Below, one piece after another: positions 8,271 to 19,113 of a DNA stretch of 64,000 nt. The notes under the pieces are model-generated. The model saw only the letters and a list, made by a program, of their open reading frames with translations. It was not told where the DNA came from and did no database searches. Made by a program: the position numbers and the translations under genes. How positions within the stretch are numbered: the stretch's first letter is position 1; the number at the start of each line of letters is the position of its first letter. The DNA comes from an uncultured Chitinophagaceae bacterium (lineage in GTDB: Bacteria > Bacteroidota > Bacteroidia > Chitinophagales > Chitinophagaceae): the NCBI GenBank assembly GCA_937862815.1, contig CALMED010000034.1, forward strand, positions 35,649 through 99,648, given 5' to 3'.

Positions 8271-9953
8271 ATGCCTGTTACGGTTCCTTCCGACATTACC
8301 ATTGCACAGTCGGCCCCCATCCGCCACATCCGCGATATTGCCGCATCACTGGGAATTGCCGCCGATGATCTGGAGTACTACGGTAAATACAAAGCCAAAC
8401 TGCCGCTCTCGCTCATTGATGACAGCCGGGCGCGGGATAATCATCTCATTCTCGTAACAGCCATTACCCCCACACCGCTGGGAGAGGGCAAGACCACGGT
8501 GGCCATCGGGCTCACCGAAGGCTTGAACCGCATCGGGAAAAAGACCATTGCCGTGTTGCGGGAGCCCTCGCTGGGGCCGGTTTTTGGGGTGAAGGGAGGC
8601 GCCGCCGGCGGCGGTTATTCGCAGGTTATTCCCATGGAAGACATCAACCTGCATTTTACCGGTGATTTTTCGGCGGTGGAAAAGGCCAACAATTTACTGT
8701 CGGCCATGATTGACAACAACCTGCAGAGCAAGGCGCGGAACCTGGGACTGGATCCCCGCACCATCGTGTGGAAGCGGGTGATGGACATGAACGACCGCTC
8801 CCTGCGGCACATCATCGTGGGGCTGGGTGGCACGGGCAACGGGGTGCCCCGGGAAGAAGGGTTCAACATCACGCCGGCTTCTGAAATCATGGCCATTCTC
8901 TGCATGAGCAGGGACATGCCTGATCTGAAAGCCCGGCTGGGAAACATATTCATCGGGATGACCTTTGAAGGGAAGCCCGTCTTTGCACGCGATCTTCAGG
9001 CAGTGGGTGCCATGGCCGTGTTGCTGAAAGATGCCATCAAGCCCAACCTGGTGCAAACCCTGGAGGGCAACCCGGCCATCCTGCACGGCGGTCCGTTCGC
9101 CAGTATCGCCCAGGGAACCAATTCCGTGATTGCCACGCGGACGGGCCTGTCACTGGCGCCGTATGTGGTAACGGAAGCCGGCTTCGGGGCCGACCTGGGT
9201 GCGGAGAAGTTTTTTGATATTAAGTCTGTGTCGGCCGGTCTGCAACCGGCAGCCGTGGTGGTTGTGGCAACGGTTAAGGCTTTGCGTTATCATGGCGGCG
9301 CTAAAAAGGAAGCCTGGCTCACTCCTTCGCTGGAACGGGTGGAGGCCGGGTTGCCCAACCTGCGCAAACACCTCGAAAATTTACAGCTGTTTGGCATGCG
9401 TCCCGTGGTGGCCATCAACCATTTCAGCAGCGATGCTCCGGAAGAAGTGGAACTGGTGCAGCAATACTGCCACAGCATGGGCATCCAGGCCATCCTGGTC
9501 AAGGCCTGGGAGCAGGGAGGAAAAGGGTGTGAAACATTGGCCGAAGCCGTAGCCCTTTCCATTGCCCGGAAAGAAAGTAAATTCCGACCCCTGTACCAGT
9601 GGAATCTTTCAGTGGAAGAGAAAATTCATACCATTGCCACCCGCATCTATGGGGCCGACACGGTGGAGTATGCCCCCCGTGCCCGTAAGCAGCTGAAAGA
9701 AATTCCGGAGCTGGGATTTGCCGGCATGCCCGTGTGCATGGCCAAGACGCCCCGCTCGTTCAGCGATGACGAAAGCCGGCGCGGCCGGCCCCAGGGATTT
9801 ACCATTACCGTGCGGGAGTTCGAATATGCCAGCGGGGCGGGCTTTGTGATTCCCATCCTGGGCGATATGATGCGCATGCCCGGTCTGCCGGCCATACCTT
9901 CTGCGGAGCAGATAGACATAGATGAAGACGGTCGGATCGTAGGATTATTCTGA
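8271..9953 (+). CDS. fhs: Formate-tetrahydrofolate ligase
   Basis: A 560-residue enzyme from ATG 8271; ATG 8247 would add eight residues unlike the family start. The ATP-binding loop TPLGEGKTT (68-76), LREPSLGPVFGVKGGAAGGG and the YGADTVEYAP block identify it. It makes 10-formyl-THF from formate, ATP and THF in the cytoplasm, feeding purine and formyl-Met-tRNA synthesis. Length is normal and all core blocks are present. Confidence 0.96.
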   Translation: MPVTVPSDITIAQSAPIRHIRDIAASLGIAADDLEYYGKYKAKLPLSLIDDSRARDNHLILVTAITPTPLGEGKTTVAIGLTEGLNRIGKKTIAVLREPSLGPVFGVKGGAAGGGYSQVIPMEDINLHFTGDFSAVEKANNLLSAMIDNNLQSKARNLGLDPRTIVWKRVMDMNDRSLRHIIVGLGGTGNGVPREEGFNITPASEIMAILCMSRDMPDLKARLGNIFIGMTFEGKPVFARDLQAVGAMAVLLKDAIKPNLVQTLEGNPAILHGGPFASIAQGTNSVIATRTGLSLAPYVVTEAGFGADLGAEKFFDIKSVSAGLQPAAVVVVATVKALRYHGGAKKEAWLTPSLERVEAGLPNLRKHLENLQLFGMRPVVAINHFSSDAPEEVELVQQYCHSMGIQAILVKAWEQGGKGCETLAEAVALSIARKESKFRPLYQWNLSVEEKIHTIATRIYGADTVEYAPRARKQLKEIPELGFAGMPVCMAKTPRSFSDDESRRGRPQGFTITVREFEYASGAGFVIPILGDMMRMPGLPAIPSAEQIDIDEDGRIVGLF

Positions 9954-9983
9954 TCCGGGAAAGGAGGAAACTCTTTTTCAGGC

Positions 9984-10985
9984 TTATTTGGTATCGTACG
10001 CCCACTTCACCCAGGTGGCTCCCCAGGTAAACCCGCCGCCAAAGGCGGCCAGTACGATGTTATCGCCTTTCTTCAGCTGCGATTCCCATTCCCACAAACA
10101 CAGGGGGATGGTGGCGGCGGTGGTATTGCCGTATTTGCCGATGTTGATCATCACTTTTTCTTTCGGCAAGCCCATGCGGTTGGCGGTGGCATCAATGATG
10201 CGCAGGTTGGCCTGGTGAGGCACCAGCCAGGCAATATCATCGGCCGTGAGGTGGTTGCGTTCTATCAGTTCGGCGCTTACATCGGCCATGCCCTTGACGG
10301 CAAATTTGAATACCTGTTGTCCTTCCTGGTAGGCGAAGTGTTCCCGTTTTTCCACAGTTTCATGACTGGCGGGTTTGAGCGATCCGCCGGCTTTCATGTG
10401 CAGGAAGTTGCGGCCGGTGCCATCTGTGCGGAGGATGCTGTCGAGTACCCCGTATCCTTCTGTATTGGGCTCCAGCAATACCGCCGCGGCGGCATCGCCA
10501 AAAAGAATGCAGGTGTTGCGGTCGGTATAGTCTGTAATGGCGCTCATTTTATCGGCACCCACCACCACCACATTTTTGTAGCGGCCGCTTTCAATGTACA
10601 TGGCTCCGGTGGTGAGGGCGAAGAGGAAACCGCTGCAGGCGGCACTCATGTCGTAGCCCCAGGCATTCACGGCGCCAATCTTATCGCACACGATGTTGGC
10701 TGTGGCCGGGAACACCATGTCGGGGGTGACGGTGGCTACAATCAGGCACTCAATATCCTTTGGGTCGAGGCCCCGCTTTTTACAAAGTTCCAGTACGGCC
10801 GGTGCCGCCATATCGGAGGTGGCCAGGCCTTCACCTTTCAGGATTCTCCGTTCCACGATTCCGGTACGGGTGCGGATCCACTCATCGTTGGTATCCACCA
10901 TTTTTTCGAGGTCTGAATTGGTCAGGCGGTCTTCCGGAACCCATCCGGCAACGGCTGTGATGGCGGCAGTAGTTTTTTGGCTCAT
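9984..10985 (-). CDS. fabH: 3-oxoacyl-ACP synthase III FabH
   Basis: A 333-residue thiolase-fold condensing enzyme with the full triad: Cys117 (AACSGF), His257 (VPHQAN) and Asn287 (KYGNTTAA). [15 protein letters not shown] near residues 33-47 is the usual substrate-tunnel region. It starts fatty acid elongation by condensing acetyl- or branched acyl-CoA with malonyl-ACP. A TACCTTTG promoter box lies 26 nt before its ATG, in the region shared with divergent ruvA. Confidence 0.95.
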   Translation of the reverse strand: MSQKTTAAITAVAGWVPEDRLTNSDLEKMVDTNDEWIRTRTGIVERRILKGEGLATSDMAAPAVLELCKKRGLDPKDIECLIVATVTPDMVFPATANIVCDKIGAVNAWGYDMSAACSGFLFALTTGAMYIESGRYKNVVVVGADKMSAITDYTDRNTCILFGDAAAAVLLEPNTEGYGVLDSILRTDGTGRNFLHMKAGGSLKPASHETVEKREHFAYQEGQQVFKFAVKGMADVSAELIERNHLTADDIAWLVPHQANLRIIDATANRMGLPKEKVMINIGKYGNTTAATIPLCLWEWESQLKKGDNIVLAAFGGGFTWGATWVKWAYDTK

Positions 10986-11011
10986 TGATGGTAAAACGGT
11001 TAAAAGACGGG

Positions 11012-11019
11012 CAAAGGTA
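11012..11019 (-). promoter_or_regulatory. TACCTTTG -7 box for fabH
   Basis: Exact TAnnTTTG match on the minus strand, 26 nt upstream of the fabH ATG, in the 87-bp fabH-ruvA divergent spacer. The ruvA side has only an imperfect box, TATTTTCG at 11059-11066. Confidence 0.55.
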
Positions 11020-11072
11020 CAGGAAATTGCAACAGCCGGCTGTTTGCGCTTTTTGCCCTATTTTCGTTTTCT

Positions 11073-11657
11073 ATGTTCGCGTACCTGAGAGGAACCTTCA
11101 CCCATAAATCGCCTACCGTTGTACATGTGGATGTACAGGGGGTGGGCTACGAAGTGCAGGTCAGTCTGCATACCTATAGCCAGCTCCAGCACCTGCAGGA
11201 AGGCAAGCTTTACACGCAACTCCTCATCAAAGAGGATGCCCATACCCTGTATGGATTTTTCGATCAGTCGGAAAAGGAAGTCTTTCAGCACCTGATCAGC
11301 GTATCGGGGGTGGGGGCCGCTACGGCCCGGGTGATGCTTTCGTCCCTGCCGCCAGAGGAGCTGGTGCGGGGTATTTTATCGGGAAACGAAGGGCTCCTCG
11401 AACGTATCAAAGGAATCGGTAAAAAAACAGCCCAGCGCATTGTGCTGGAACTCAGGGATAAACTTGCAAAATCTCCGGCGGATGGTAATATTTCTACATT
11501 GACTCACAATACTTTAGAGCAGGAGGCGTTAATTGCCATGACTGCCCTGGGTATTGCCCGCAGTGCAGCCGAAACAGCGATCCGGAAAGCCCGCCAGTCG
11601 GGCGCCCCCACCGACCAGGTGGAATCGCTGATCAAGGCAGCGCTGAAGTGCCTGTAA
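11073..11657 (+). CDS. ruvA: Holliday junction branch migration protein RuvA
   Basis: A 194-residue protein of normal length. The N-terminal OB-fold carries GVGYEVQVSL, two helix-hairpin-helix motifs follow (SVSGVGAATARVML and IKGIGKKTAQRIVLEL), and a C-terminal helical domain (TALGIARSAAETAIRKA) would contact RuvB. It binds four-way junctions as a tetramer. The stop is 38 nt before the sprA start, so both are probably cotranscribed; I recall a similar neighbourhood in other Bacteroidota. Confidence 0.96.
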   Translation: MFAYLRGTFTHKSPTVVHVDVQGVGYEVQVSLHTYSQLQHLQEGKLYTQLLIKEDAHTLYGFFDQSEKEVFQHLISVSGVGAATARVMLSSLPPEELVRGILSGNEGLLERIKGIGKKTAQRIVLELRDKLAKSPADGNISTLTHNTLEQEALIAMTALGIARSAAETAIRKARQSGAPTDQVESLIKAALKCL

Positions 11658-11695
11658 ACCAATAAGGAACTATTCGCTTTGAGATTTTGACGCCG

Positions 11696-14600
11696 ATGTT
11701 TCGCAACATATTCACCTGTTTTGTGCTGGTAACGGTCCTGCTGACCTGTTGCATCCATACAGGCTTTGCGGCCGGCGCCCCCACTCCTTTCCCTGCCCGC
11801 GATACCGTTCCCCGCACCGATACCCTCCGGTTTCCGCTGAACGACCGCCGGGGCGATGCCCTGCTTAACCCCAACCGCAACCCGTTTGATCTGCAGCGTC
11901 CTTCGGTGATCACCGATTCCGTTGTGTACGATCCCGAAACCCGGCGCTATTATATCTACGAGAAAATCGGCCGGAGCTGGTTCCGCAAGCCCACCTGGAT
12001 GACCTTTGATGAAATGGTGGAGTACAAAGCCCGGCAGCAGGAACAGGAGTACTTCCAGCGCCGCCTCAACACCACCCTCAACCTCAACCGCAAAATCCAG
12101 GACCCCAAACTGCAGATCCGCGACAGCTACTTCAACCGGCTCTTCAGCAATACCGGCATTCCCAAAGTGGAGATACGCCCGCAAGGTGATGTTACGCTCA
12201 CGGCTGGTTATTTCGGACAAAACATCAAAAACCCGACCCTGCCCGAACGGGCCCGTCGCAACGGGGGCTTCGACTTCGACATGCAGGCCAACTTCGGCCT
12301 CAATGCCAAGATCGGCGACAAGCTCAACTTCCCCGTCACCTACAACACCCTCGCCAACTTCCAGTTCGAAAACCAGCTGAAACTCGACTACACCGGTAAC
12401 ACCGACCAGGTGATCAAACGCATTGAAGCCGGCAACGTAGCCTTCCCCGCCAAGGGAACCCTGATGCCCGGCGCTTCCACACTTTTTGGCGTAAAGACCG
12501 AACTTCAGTTTGGCAAACTGTTCGTCACCGCCCTGCTGGCCAACCAGAACTCCAGCCGCCAGCAGATGCAGCTGCAGGGGGGCGCCGGCCTGCAGAACTT
12601 TGAGGTGAAAGCCGACGAATACGAAGAAAACCGGCACTTCCTGCTGGCCCAGTACTTCCGGAAAAACTACAACCGCAACATGCAGAACCTCCCGGCCGTA
12701 ACCACCCCGGTGCAGATTCTGCGCATGGAAGTGTGGGTAACCAACCGCACCGGCTCCACCACCGAAAACCGGAACGTGGTGACCCTGATGGACCTGGGCG
12801 AAAGCGAACCCTTTAACCCGAACGTCTTTACGTTGTCGGGTTCCGATTTTCCGGAGAATAATTCAAACGATCTCTACCAGCGTATTGTAAACGACCCGGC
12901 TACCCGCGACCCGTCGCTGGTAACCAGCCGGCTCAGCTCCTTTGGCCTGGTGGCTGTACAGGATTTTGAACGCACGTTTGCCCGCAAACTGCGCCCGGAA
13001 GAATACTACTTCAACCAGCAGATCGGCTACATCTCCCTCAATACCATCCTCCAGCCCGATGAAGTGCTGGGCGTGGCCTTTCAGTACACGGTGAACGGCC
13101 GGGTGTTCCAGGTGGGTGAATTTTCTGTTGACATTACGCCGGACACCACGTCCAGCAACTCGGGCACCCAGCGTGTATTGTTTCTCAAAATGCTCAAAGC
13201 CACTTCGCAACGGCCGCAATTGCCCATCTGGCGGCTGATGATGAAGAACGTATACCCGGTGGGTTTCGGGCAGCTCGAACGCAAGGATTTTAAATTCAAC
13301 ATCCTTTACCAGGAACCGGGTGGCGGTGAAAAGCGCTACCTGCCCGAAGGGGAGGAGAAGGGGCGCCCTATCATCGAACTGGTGAACCTTGACCGGCTCA
13401 ACAACCAGAATGATCCCCAGCCCGATGGGGTTTTTGACTATGTGGAAGGATTCACCGTCAACTCCCAGCAGAGCCGGGTGATTTTCCCGGTGCTGGAGCC
13501 CTTTGGCAAAGACCTGGAATATGTTTTCCGCGGTGCCGATTCTGCCGAGTTGCGCCGTAAATACCTGTTTTATCCGCTCTACGATTCCATCCGCTGGGTA
13601 GCACAGCAGTCGCCCCAGCTCAACCGTTTTGTGTTCAAAGGTGCCAGCCGCAGTGCCGGTGGGGCCGGTTCCGAAATTCCCATCGGGGCCTTCAACGTTC
13701 CCCAGGGATCGGTAACCGTTACGGCCGGCGGACAAATGCTTCGGGAGAACGTGGATTATGTGGTGGATTATAACCTGGGCACGGTACGCATCATCAACCA
13801 GGCCATCATCAACTCCGGTGTACCCATCAACGTAGGCTTCGAAAACAACGCCACTTTTGGCATGCAGAACCGCAACTTCATGGCCTTGCGGCTCGACTAC
13901 CGCGCCATTGAGCGGCAGGATAAGCAATTCAATATCGGTGCAGCCCTCATGCGCCTGGGCGAACGTCCCTTCTTCACCAAGATGAATTACGGCGATGATC
14001 CCATCCGCAACACCATGCTGGGCACCGACCTCAACTACCGGAGCGACTGGAAACGCATGACCAAGTGGCTCGATGCGTTGCCCTTCTACACCACACGGCA
14101 AACGTCTTCCGTCAACCTTTATGGAGAGGCGGCCCGCATCTTCCCCAGTACGGCCCGCCAGATCCGGCCCGAGAAAGGAGAGGGTGGGCTGGTGTACATC
14201 GACGACTTTGAAGGCACCCGTAACGGCATTGATCTGCGCTTTCCGTTCATCGCCTGGACCCTCGCTTCCACCCCCGTGGGGGCACGGGATCCTTTTGGCA
14301 CCGACCTGTTTCCCGAAGGAAACCTCATCAACGACCTGGCATACGGGTACAACCGCGCCAAACTTGCCTGGTATAATATTGAACCGGTGCTGCAGGAACG
14401 CCGCAGTCCCAACAACCCACTCAGCAATAACCTCGCTGAGCTGAGCGATCCCCGCGTGCGTTTCGTTAACCGGGTGGAGGTGTTCCCGCAGGCCACGCCC
14501 GACCTGGGACAAAACCAGCTGATCACCTTCGACCTGGCGTTTTATCCCACCGACCGGGGACCCTACAACTACGATGCACGCCCCGGCAGCATCAACCCCC

Positions 14601-17600
14601 TCACCGGCAAGCTCAACAACCCCCGCCAGCGCTGGGGCGGCATCATGCGAGCCATTGACCAGATTGATTTCGAAACCAACAACATCGAGTTCATCGAAAT
14701 GTGGGTGCAGGATCCCTTCATCCTCAATCCCAACAGCAACGGCGGGCAATTGTATTTCAACCTCGGCAACATATCCGAAGATATTCTCAAAGACGGCCGC
14801 CGTTTTTATGAGAATGGGCTGAATACCGTACAAACAGCTGCCCGCGAAGATACCAGCGCCTGGGCCCGTGTGCCGCGTAACCCCATTCAGATTGCACAGG
14901 CCTTCAGCAACATCGTGGAAGAACGGGTGCAGCAGGACGTGGGATTCGATGGAATGACCGATGACGAAGAACGCTTCTTCCGCAACGACTTTCTGACTGC
15001 CTTTCAGTCGAACATCGGCAGCGGTACCGCCTTCCAGCGGCTGCAGAACGATCCCAGCAGCGACAACTACCGGCATTTCCGTGATGAACTCTACAACCAG
15101 TCGGGTGCGGGTATCCTTGCCCGCTATAAGGAATTCAACAACCCACACGGCAACAGTCCGGTAGCCACCAACAACGAATCCTATACGCCGGCCTCGTCGC
15201 TGTATCCCGACAACGAAGACCTGAACCGCGACAACACACTCAACGAAGTAGAGGAATATTTCCAGTATTATGTGAACCTCAAGCCCAAACTGGATGCTTC
15301 CATGCAGGTGGGGCAGAATTTCATAGCCGACCGCCGCGATGTAGACGTGAAGCTGGCCAACGGTGATTCCCGGGTCGAGACCTGGTACCTCTTCCGCATT
15401 CCCATCCGCCAGTTTCAGCACAAAGTGGGAAATATCCCCGACTTTAAATCCATCCGCTTCATGCGCATGTACATGACCGGGTTTGAAGACTCGCTGGTGG
15501 TGCGATTTGGTAAGCTGGAACTGGTGCGCAACATGTGGAGGACCTTCCAGAATGCACTGGACTCCTCCGGCCAGTACCTGCCGGTGGCCAATCAGGATGT
15601 GACCAGCTTCAACGTAACGGCCGTGAACGTGGAAGAAAACGACAAGCGGGTACCCGTTAACTATGTCATTCCACCGGGTATTGAGCGGGTGCAGCAACTG
15701 AGTAACAATGGCGTTAACCTGCTGCAGAACGAGCAGGCACTGAGCATGCAGGTCTGCAACCTGCTGGATGGCGACAGCCGTGCCGTTTTCAAATCCACCA
15801 ACTTCGACTTCCGCCGGTACAAGCGCATACGCATGTTCATGCACGCGGAATCATCGGGCAAGACCGATGACCTGCAGGACAACCAGCTGGTGGCGGTTAT
15901 CCGATTTGGTACCGACTTCATCAACAACTATTACGAAGTACGTATGCCGCTGAAGGTAACCCGCTGGGGATCCTTCCTGCGGGATACGATTGTGTGGCCC
16001 AGCGCCAATGAATTTGATGTGAACCTTGATGAACTCGTGCGGTTTAAACTCCGTCGCACCGGCAGCGTACTTACGCCTTATTCGGAAGACCGCGGCAACG
16101 GTATCCGCTGGAGCGTGATGGGCAATCCCAACCTCGGTGAAGTGCGTGGTTTCCTGGTAGGCGTGGAAAACCAGCGGGGCGACAATGCCACCAGCCTCTG
16201 TGCCGAAGTGTGGATCAACGAACTGCGGCTGAGCGGTCTATTCGAAGCCGGCGGCTGGGCAGCTACGGGGCGCATGGATCTGCAGCTGGCCGACCTGGGC
16301 ACCATTACGGTATCGGCGGCAGCCCGCAGCGTGGGCTTTGGTACAATTGAGCAGCGGGTGAACGAACGCAGCCTGGAAAACTTCTCCCAGTTTGATGTGG
16401 CGGCCAACCTGCAGCTGGGTAAACTCCTGCCGAAAAAGGCGGGTATTGATATTCCGTTCTATGCCAGCTATTCGCAGACGCTGATGAGTCCGGACTATGA
16501 TCCCTACGACCAGGACGTGAAATTGCAGGATAAATTATCGGCCACTAACAACAAAGACTCCATCCGCAATATATCCCAGGATTTTGTGGGCATCACAACG
16601 GTGAACATCACCAACATGCGTAAACAAAAGACCAACGACAAGCCAGCGAAGTTGTACGATATCTCCAATTTTGATTTCAGTTACTCCTATACTAAAACCG
16701 CCCGCCGGAACCCTTTGATCGAGAGCGATGTGGTGGAAAAGCATTACGGGGGTATGGGCTACAATTTTGCACCGCAACCCAAATTTGTGGAGCCGTTTAA
16801 AAAGCTGATTAAATACCGCAGTCCCTGGTGGAACCCTGTCAAGGATTTCAACTTCAACTTCCGGCCCAGCCTGTTGAGCTTCCGGGCCGATGTCAACCGC
16901 CAGTTCGGTGCCGCCCGGGCCCGCGAAGTGCAGATACCCGGTGTACCGCCCAGTCCGTTTAAAATCCCCGAGACCTACGATAAATATTTCGTCTTCGACC
17001 GGGTTTACAACATGCGATGGGATCTTACCCGCTCCATCAACATCGACTTTTCGGCCACCAACAATGCCCGTATTGACGAACCCATCGGTCGGCTGGATTC
17101 CAAAGAGAAAAAGGACTCAGTGCGGCGCAACTTCTTTGCCGGCGGGCGGAATGTGATTTACCGGCAAACGGCCAATGCTTCTTATAACCTGCCCACGGCC
17201 AAGATTCCGGCACTCGACTGGACAACCGCACGTTTCAACTACGCGGCTACCTACAACTGGATAGGCGCTTCCCGGCTGGCCATCAACCTGGGTAACACCA
17301 TGGAGAATTCGCAGCAGCGCATCTTTACCGGGCAGCTCGACTTTATGCGCCTTTATTCCAAGTCGAAATGGCTGCGGGCCCTGGATGTAACGCCCAACCC
17401 CAACGCCACGCCGCAACTCGCATCACCCAACATCAAGTTCAATCCCAAGGATACGGTGGGCAAGAGCAAGCCCTACATTGCCCGACTGTTCCGCCGCCTC
17501 AACCGCCTGGAAGCGAAGAAAGACAAAGGGATCCCCATCGAATTGAGTGGCAGCGCCCGCTTTGCCGGAAAGTTGCTCACCGCGTTGAAGAACATCAACA

Positions 17601-18976
17601 TCAACTACAACGAATCCTTTAATTCACGCCTGCCGGGCTTTACGGACAGCCCGCGCTACATCGGTAACAACTGGGGTACCCGTGCACCTGGGCTGGATTA
17701 TGTGTTTGGACGGCAACCTGATACCGCCTGGCTCAACCGGGCTTCGGGTAAGGGATGGATCACCAACGACACCAATTTCAACTTCCTGTTCACGCAGAGC
17801 TACCGGCAGGAACTGCGCATGGAAGCAACGGTGGAACCCTTCCGCGATTTCACCATTGATCTGAATATGACCCGGAGTTTCAGTAAGAATTACTCCAGCC
17901 TGTTTAAAGACACCACCGGTGCGGGTAAGTTCGCCAATCTCAGTCCGTTTGCCGGAGGTGGATTCGACATCACCTTCATTTCCTTCCAGACCATGTTCCG
18001 GAAGTTCTCGGCAACAACGCCCGGTCAGTCATTTATTCAGTTTGAGGAAAACCGTCGGATTCTTTCGGAACGTCTCGGCCAGGCCAATCCGTATGCGGGT
18101 GGCCAGGTGCAACCGGATGGGTTTTACAAGGGATACGGCCGCTATGCGCAGGATGTGCTCATCCCTTCCTTTGTGGCTGCTTACACCAATAGGGATCCGT
18201 TACAGGTGGGACTCATTGACCAGAGCAACCGGCGCATCAACGACAATCCGTTCAAGCGCTACCTGCCGCGTCCCAACTGGCGACTGACCTACAGCGGTCT
18301 GAGCCGTATGCCGGGGCTGGACAAGATCTTTACCAACTTTACGATCACGCATGGGTACAACAGCAACCTGAGCATGAACAATTTTACTTCGGCGCTGCTG
18401 TATGCCGATCAGTTCGGGTTGGGTTTCCCCTCTTTCGTGGATACGATTTCGAACAACTTTGTACCGTTCTTCCTGGTACCCAACGTAACCATCAGCGAAC
18501 GCTTTGCTCCGCTGGTGGGTGTGGATGTACAGCTTACCAACCAGCTCAACTTCCGGGTGGATTATGGCCGCAGCCGCAGCATCAGCCTCAGCCTCATTGA
18601 CTTCCAGGTGAGCGAAGTACGCAGCATCGATATCACGGTGGGCGCCGGTTGGCGCAAGCGGGGACTGAAGCTGCCATTTAAAATACCCTTCAGCAAAGAC
18701 GGCTCCAAAACATTGGAAAACGACATCAATTTCCGGTTTGATCTAACTTACCGCGACAATGCTATTTCGAATAACATTCTCGATCAGCGCAATACCATTC
18801 CCACGGGCGGACAGAAAGTACTCAGCTTCAACCCCTCTATTGATTACGTACTCAACAACCGCATCCGGCTCCGTCTCTTCATGGAGCAGAACCGGGTAGT
18901 GGGCTATATTGCCACACCGCCCCCGGTGGTTAATACACGGGCAGGTCTCCAGGTGAACATCAGCCTGGCGCAGTAA
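11696..18976 (+). CDS. sprA: Cell surface protein SprA, type IX secretion translocon barrel
   Basis: A 2426-residue giant outer-membrane protein. I start at ATG 11696, which gives a hydrophobic signal peptide (MFRNIFTCFVLVTVLLTCC onward); a TTG three codons earlier is less likely. The body has long stretches of repeated beta-strand character, with SprA/Sov blocks such as YIDDFEGTRNGIDLRFPFIAW (residues ~830-850, split here in the family as GLVYIDDFEG) and a C-terminus ending in VNISLAQ. SprA/Sov forms the very large barrel through which T9SS cargo crosses the outer membrane, and it is needed for gliding in motile species. No other T9SS gene and no T9SS C-terminal sorting domain is visible in the window. 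Its antisense strand has a long spurious open frame. Confidence 0.97.
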   Translation: MFRNIFTCFVLVTVLLTCCIHTGFAAGAPTPFPARDTVPRTDTLRFPLNDRRGDALLNPNRNPFDLQRPSVITDSVVYDPETRRYYIYEKIGRSWFRKPTWMTFDEMVEYKARQQEQEYFQRRLNTTLNLNRKIQDPKLQIRDSYFNRLFSNTGIPKVEIRPQGDVTLTAGYFGQNIKNPTLPERARRNGGFDFDMQANFGLNAKIGDKLNFPVTYNTLANFQFENQLKLDYTGNTDQVIKRIEAGNVAFPAKGTLMPGASTLFGVKTELQFGKLFVTALLANQNSSRQQMQLQGGAGLQNFEVKADEYEENRHFLLAQYFRKNYNRNMQNLPAVTTPVQILRMEVWVTNRTGSTTENRNVVTLMDLGESEPFNPNVFTLSGSDFPENNSNDLYQRIVNDPATRDPSLVTSRLSSFGLVAVQDFERTFARKLRPEEYYFNQQIGYISLNTILQPDEVLGVAFQYTVNGRVFQVGEFSVDITPDTTSSNSGTQRVLFLKMLKATSQRPQLPIWRLMMKNVYPVGFGQLERKDFKFNILYQEPGGGEKRYLPEGEEKGRPIIELVNLDRLNNQNDPQPDGVFDYVEGFTVNSQQSRVIFPVLEPFGKDLEYVFRGADSAELRRKYLFYPLYDSIRWVAQQSPQLNRFVFKGASRSAGGAGSEIPIGAFNVPQGSVTVTAGGQMLRENVDYVVDYNLGTVRIINQAIINSGVPINVGFENNATFGMQNRNFMALRLDYRAIERQDKQFNIGAALMRLGERPFFTKMNYGDDPIRNTMLGTDLNYRSDWKRMTKWLDALPFYTTRQTSSVNLYGEAARIFPSTARQIRPEKGEGGLVYIDDFEGTRNGIDLRFPFIAWTLASTPVGARDPFGTDLFPEGNLINDLAYGYNRAKLAWYNIEPVLQERRSPNNPLSNNLAELSDPRVRFVNRVEVFPQATPDLGQNQLITFDLAFYPTDRGPYNYDARPGSINPLTGKLNNPRQRWGGIMRAIDQIDFETNNIEFIEMWVQDPFILNPNSNGGQLYFNLGNISEDILKDGRRFYENGLNTVQTAAREDTSAWARVPRNPIQIAQAFSNIVEERVQQDVGFDGMTDDEERFFRNDFLTAFQSNIGSGTAFQRLQNDPSSDNYRHFRDELYNQSGAGILARYKEFNNPHGNSPVATNNESYTPASSLYPDNEDLNRDNTLNEVEEYFQYYVNLKPKLDASMQVGQNFIADRRDVDVKLANGDSRVETWYLFRIPIRQFQHKVGNIPDFKSIRFMRMYMTGFEDSLVVRFGKLELVRNMWRTFQNALDSSGQYLPVANQDVTSFNVTAVNVEENDKRVPVNYVIPPGIERVQQLSNNGVNLLQNEQALSMQVCNLLDGDSRAVFKSTNFDFRRYKRIRMFMHAESSGKTDDLQDNQLVAVIRFGTDFINNYYEVRMPLKVTRWGSFLRDTIVWPSANEFDVNLDELVRFKLRRTGSVLTPYSEDRGNGIRWSVMGNPNLGEVRGFLVGVENQRGDNATSLCAEVWINELRLSGLFEAGGWAATGRMDLQLADLGTITVSAAARSVGFGTIEQRVNERSLENFSQFDVAANLQLGKLLPKKAGIDIPFYASYSQTLMSPDYDPYDQDVKLQDKLSATNNKDSIRNISQDFVGITTVNITNMRKQKTNDKPAKLYDISNFDFSYSYTKTARRNPLIESDVVEKHYGGMGYNFAPQPKFVEPFKKLIKYRSPWWNPVKDFNFNFRPSLLSFRADVNRQFGAARAREVQIPGVPPSPFKIPETYDKYFVFDRVYNMRWDLTRSINIDFSATNNARIDEPIGRLDSKEKKDSVRRNFFAGGRNVIYRQTANASYNLPTAKIPALDWTTARFNYAATYNWIGASRLAINLGNTMENSQQRIFTGQLDFMRLYSKSKWLRALDVTPNPNATPQLASPNIKFNPKDTVGKSKPYIARLFRRLNRLEAKKDKGIPIELSGSARFAGKLLTALKNININYNESFNSRLPGFTDSPRYIGNNWGTRAPGLDYVFGRQPDTAWLNRASGKGWITNDTNFNFLFTQSYRQELRMEATVEPFRDFTIDLNMTRSFSKNYSSLFKDTTGAGKFANLSPFAGGGFDITFISFQTMFRKFSATTPGQSFIQFEENRRILSERLGQANPYAGGQVQPDGFYKGYGRYAQDVLIPSFVAAYTNRDPLQVGLIDQSNRRINDNPFKRYLPRPNWRLTYSGLSRMPGLDKIFTNFTITHGYNSNLSMNNFTSALLYADQFGLGFPSFVDTISNNFVPFFLVPNVTISERFAPLVGVDVQLTNQLNFRVDYGRSRSISLSLIDFQVSEVRSIDITVGAGWRKRGLKLPFKIPFSKDGSKTLENDINFRFDLTYRDNAISNNILDQRNTIPTGGQKVLSFNPSIDYVLNNRIRLRLFMEQNRVVGYIATPPPVVNTRAGLQVNISLAQ

Positions 18977-19113
18977 ACGAAATTCAAGCGGAAGGCAATA
19001 CAATTTTAAATCGCATCAATTGACGGGATGCAATTTATTTTGTTATGGCACTGTAAAGGACCTTGACAGGGTGTCTCTGTTATAACGGTTGATCGCTTAC
19101 CGCCGTAACGATT

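Noticed and set aside
12863..15844. 993-codon open frame on the minus strand
   Set aside because: It lies wholly antisense to sprA, has no recognisable domain, and reflects codon bias of the sprA reading frame.
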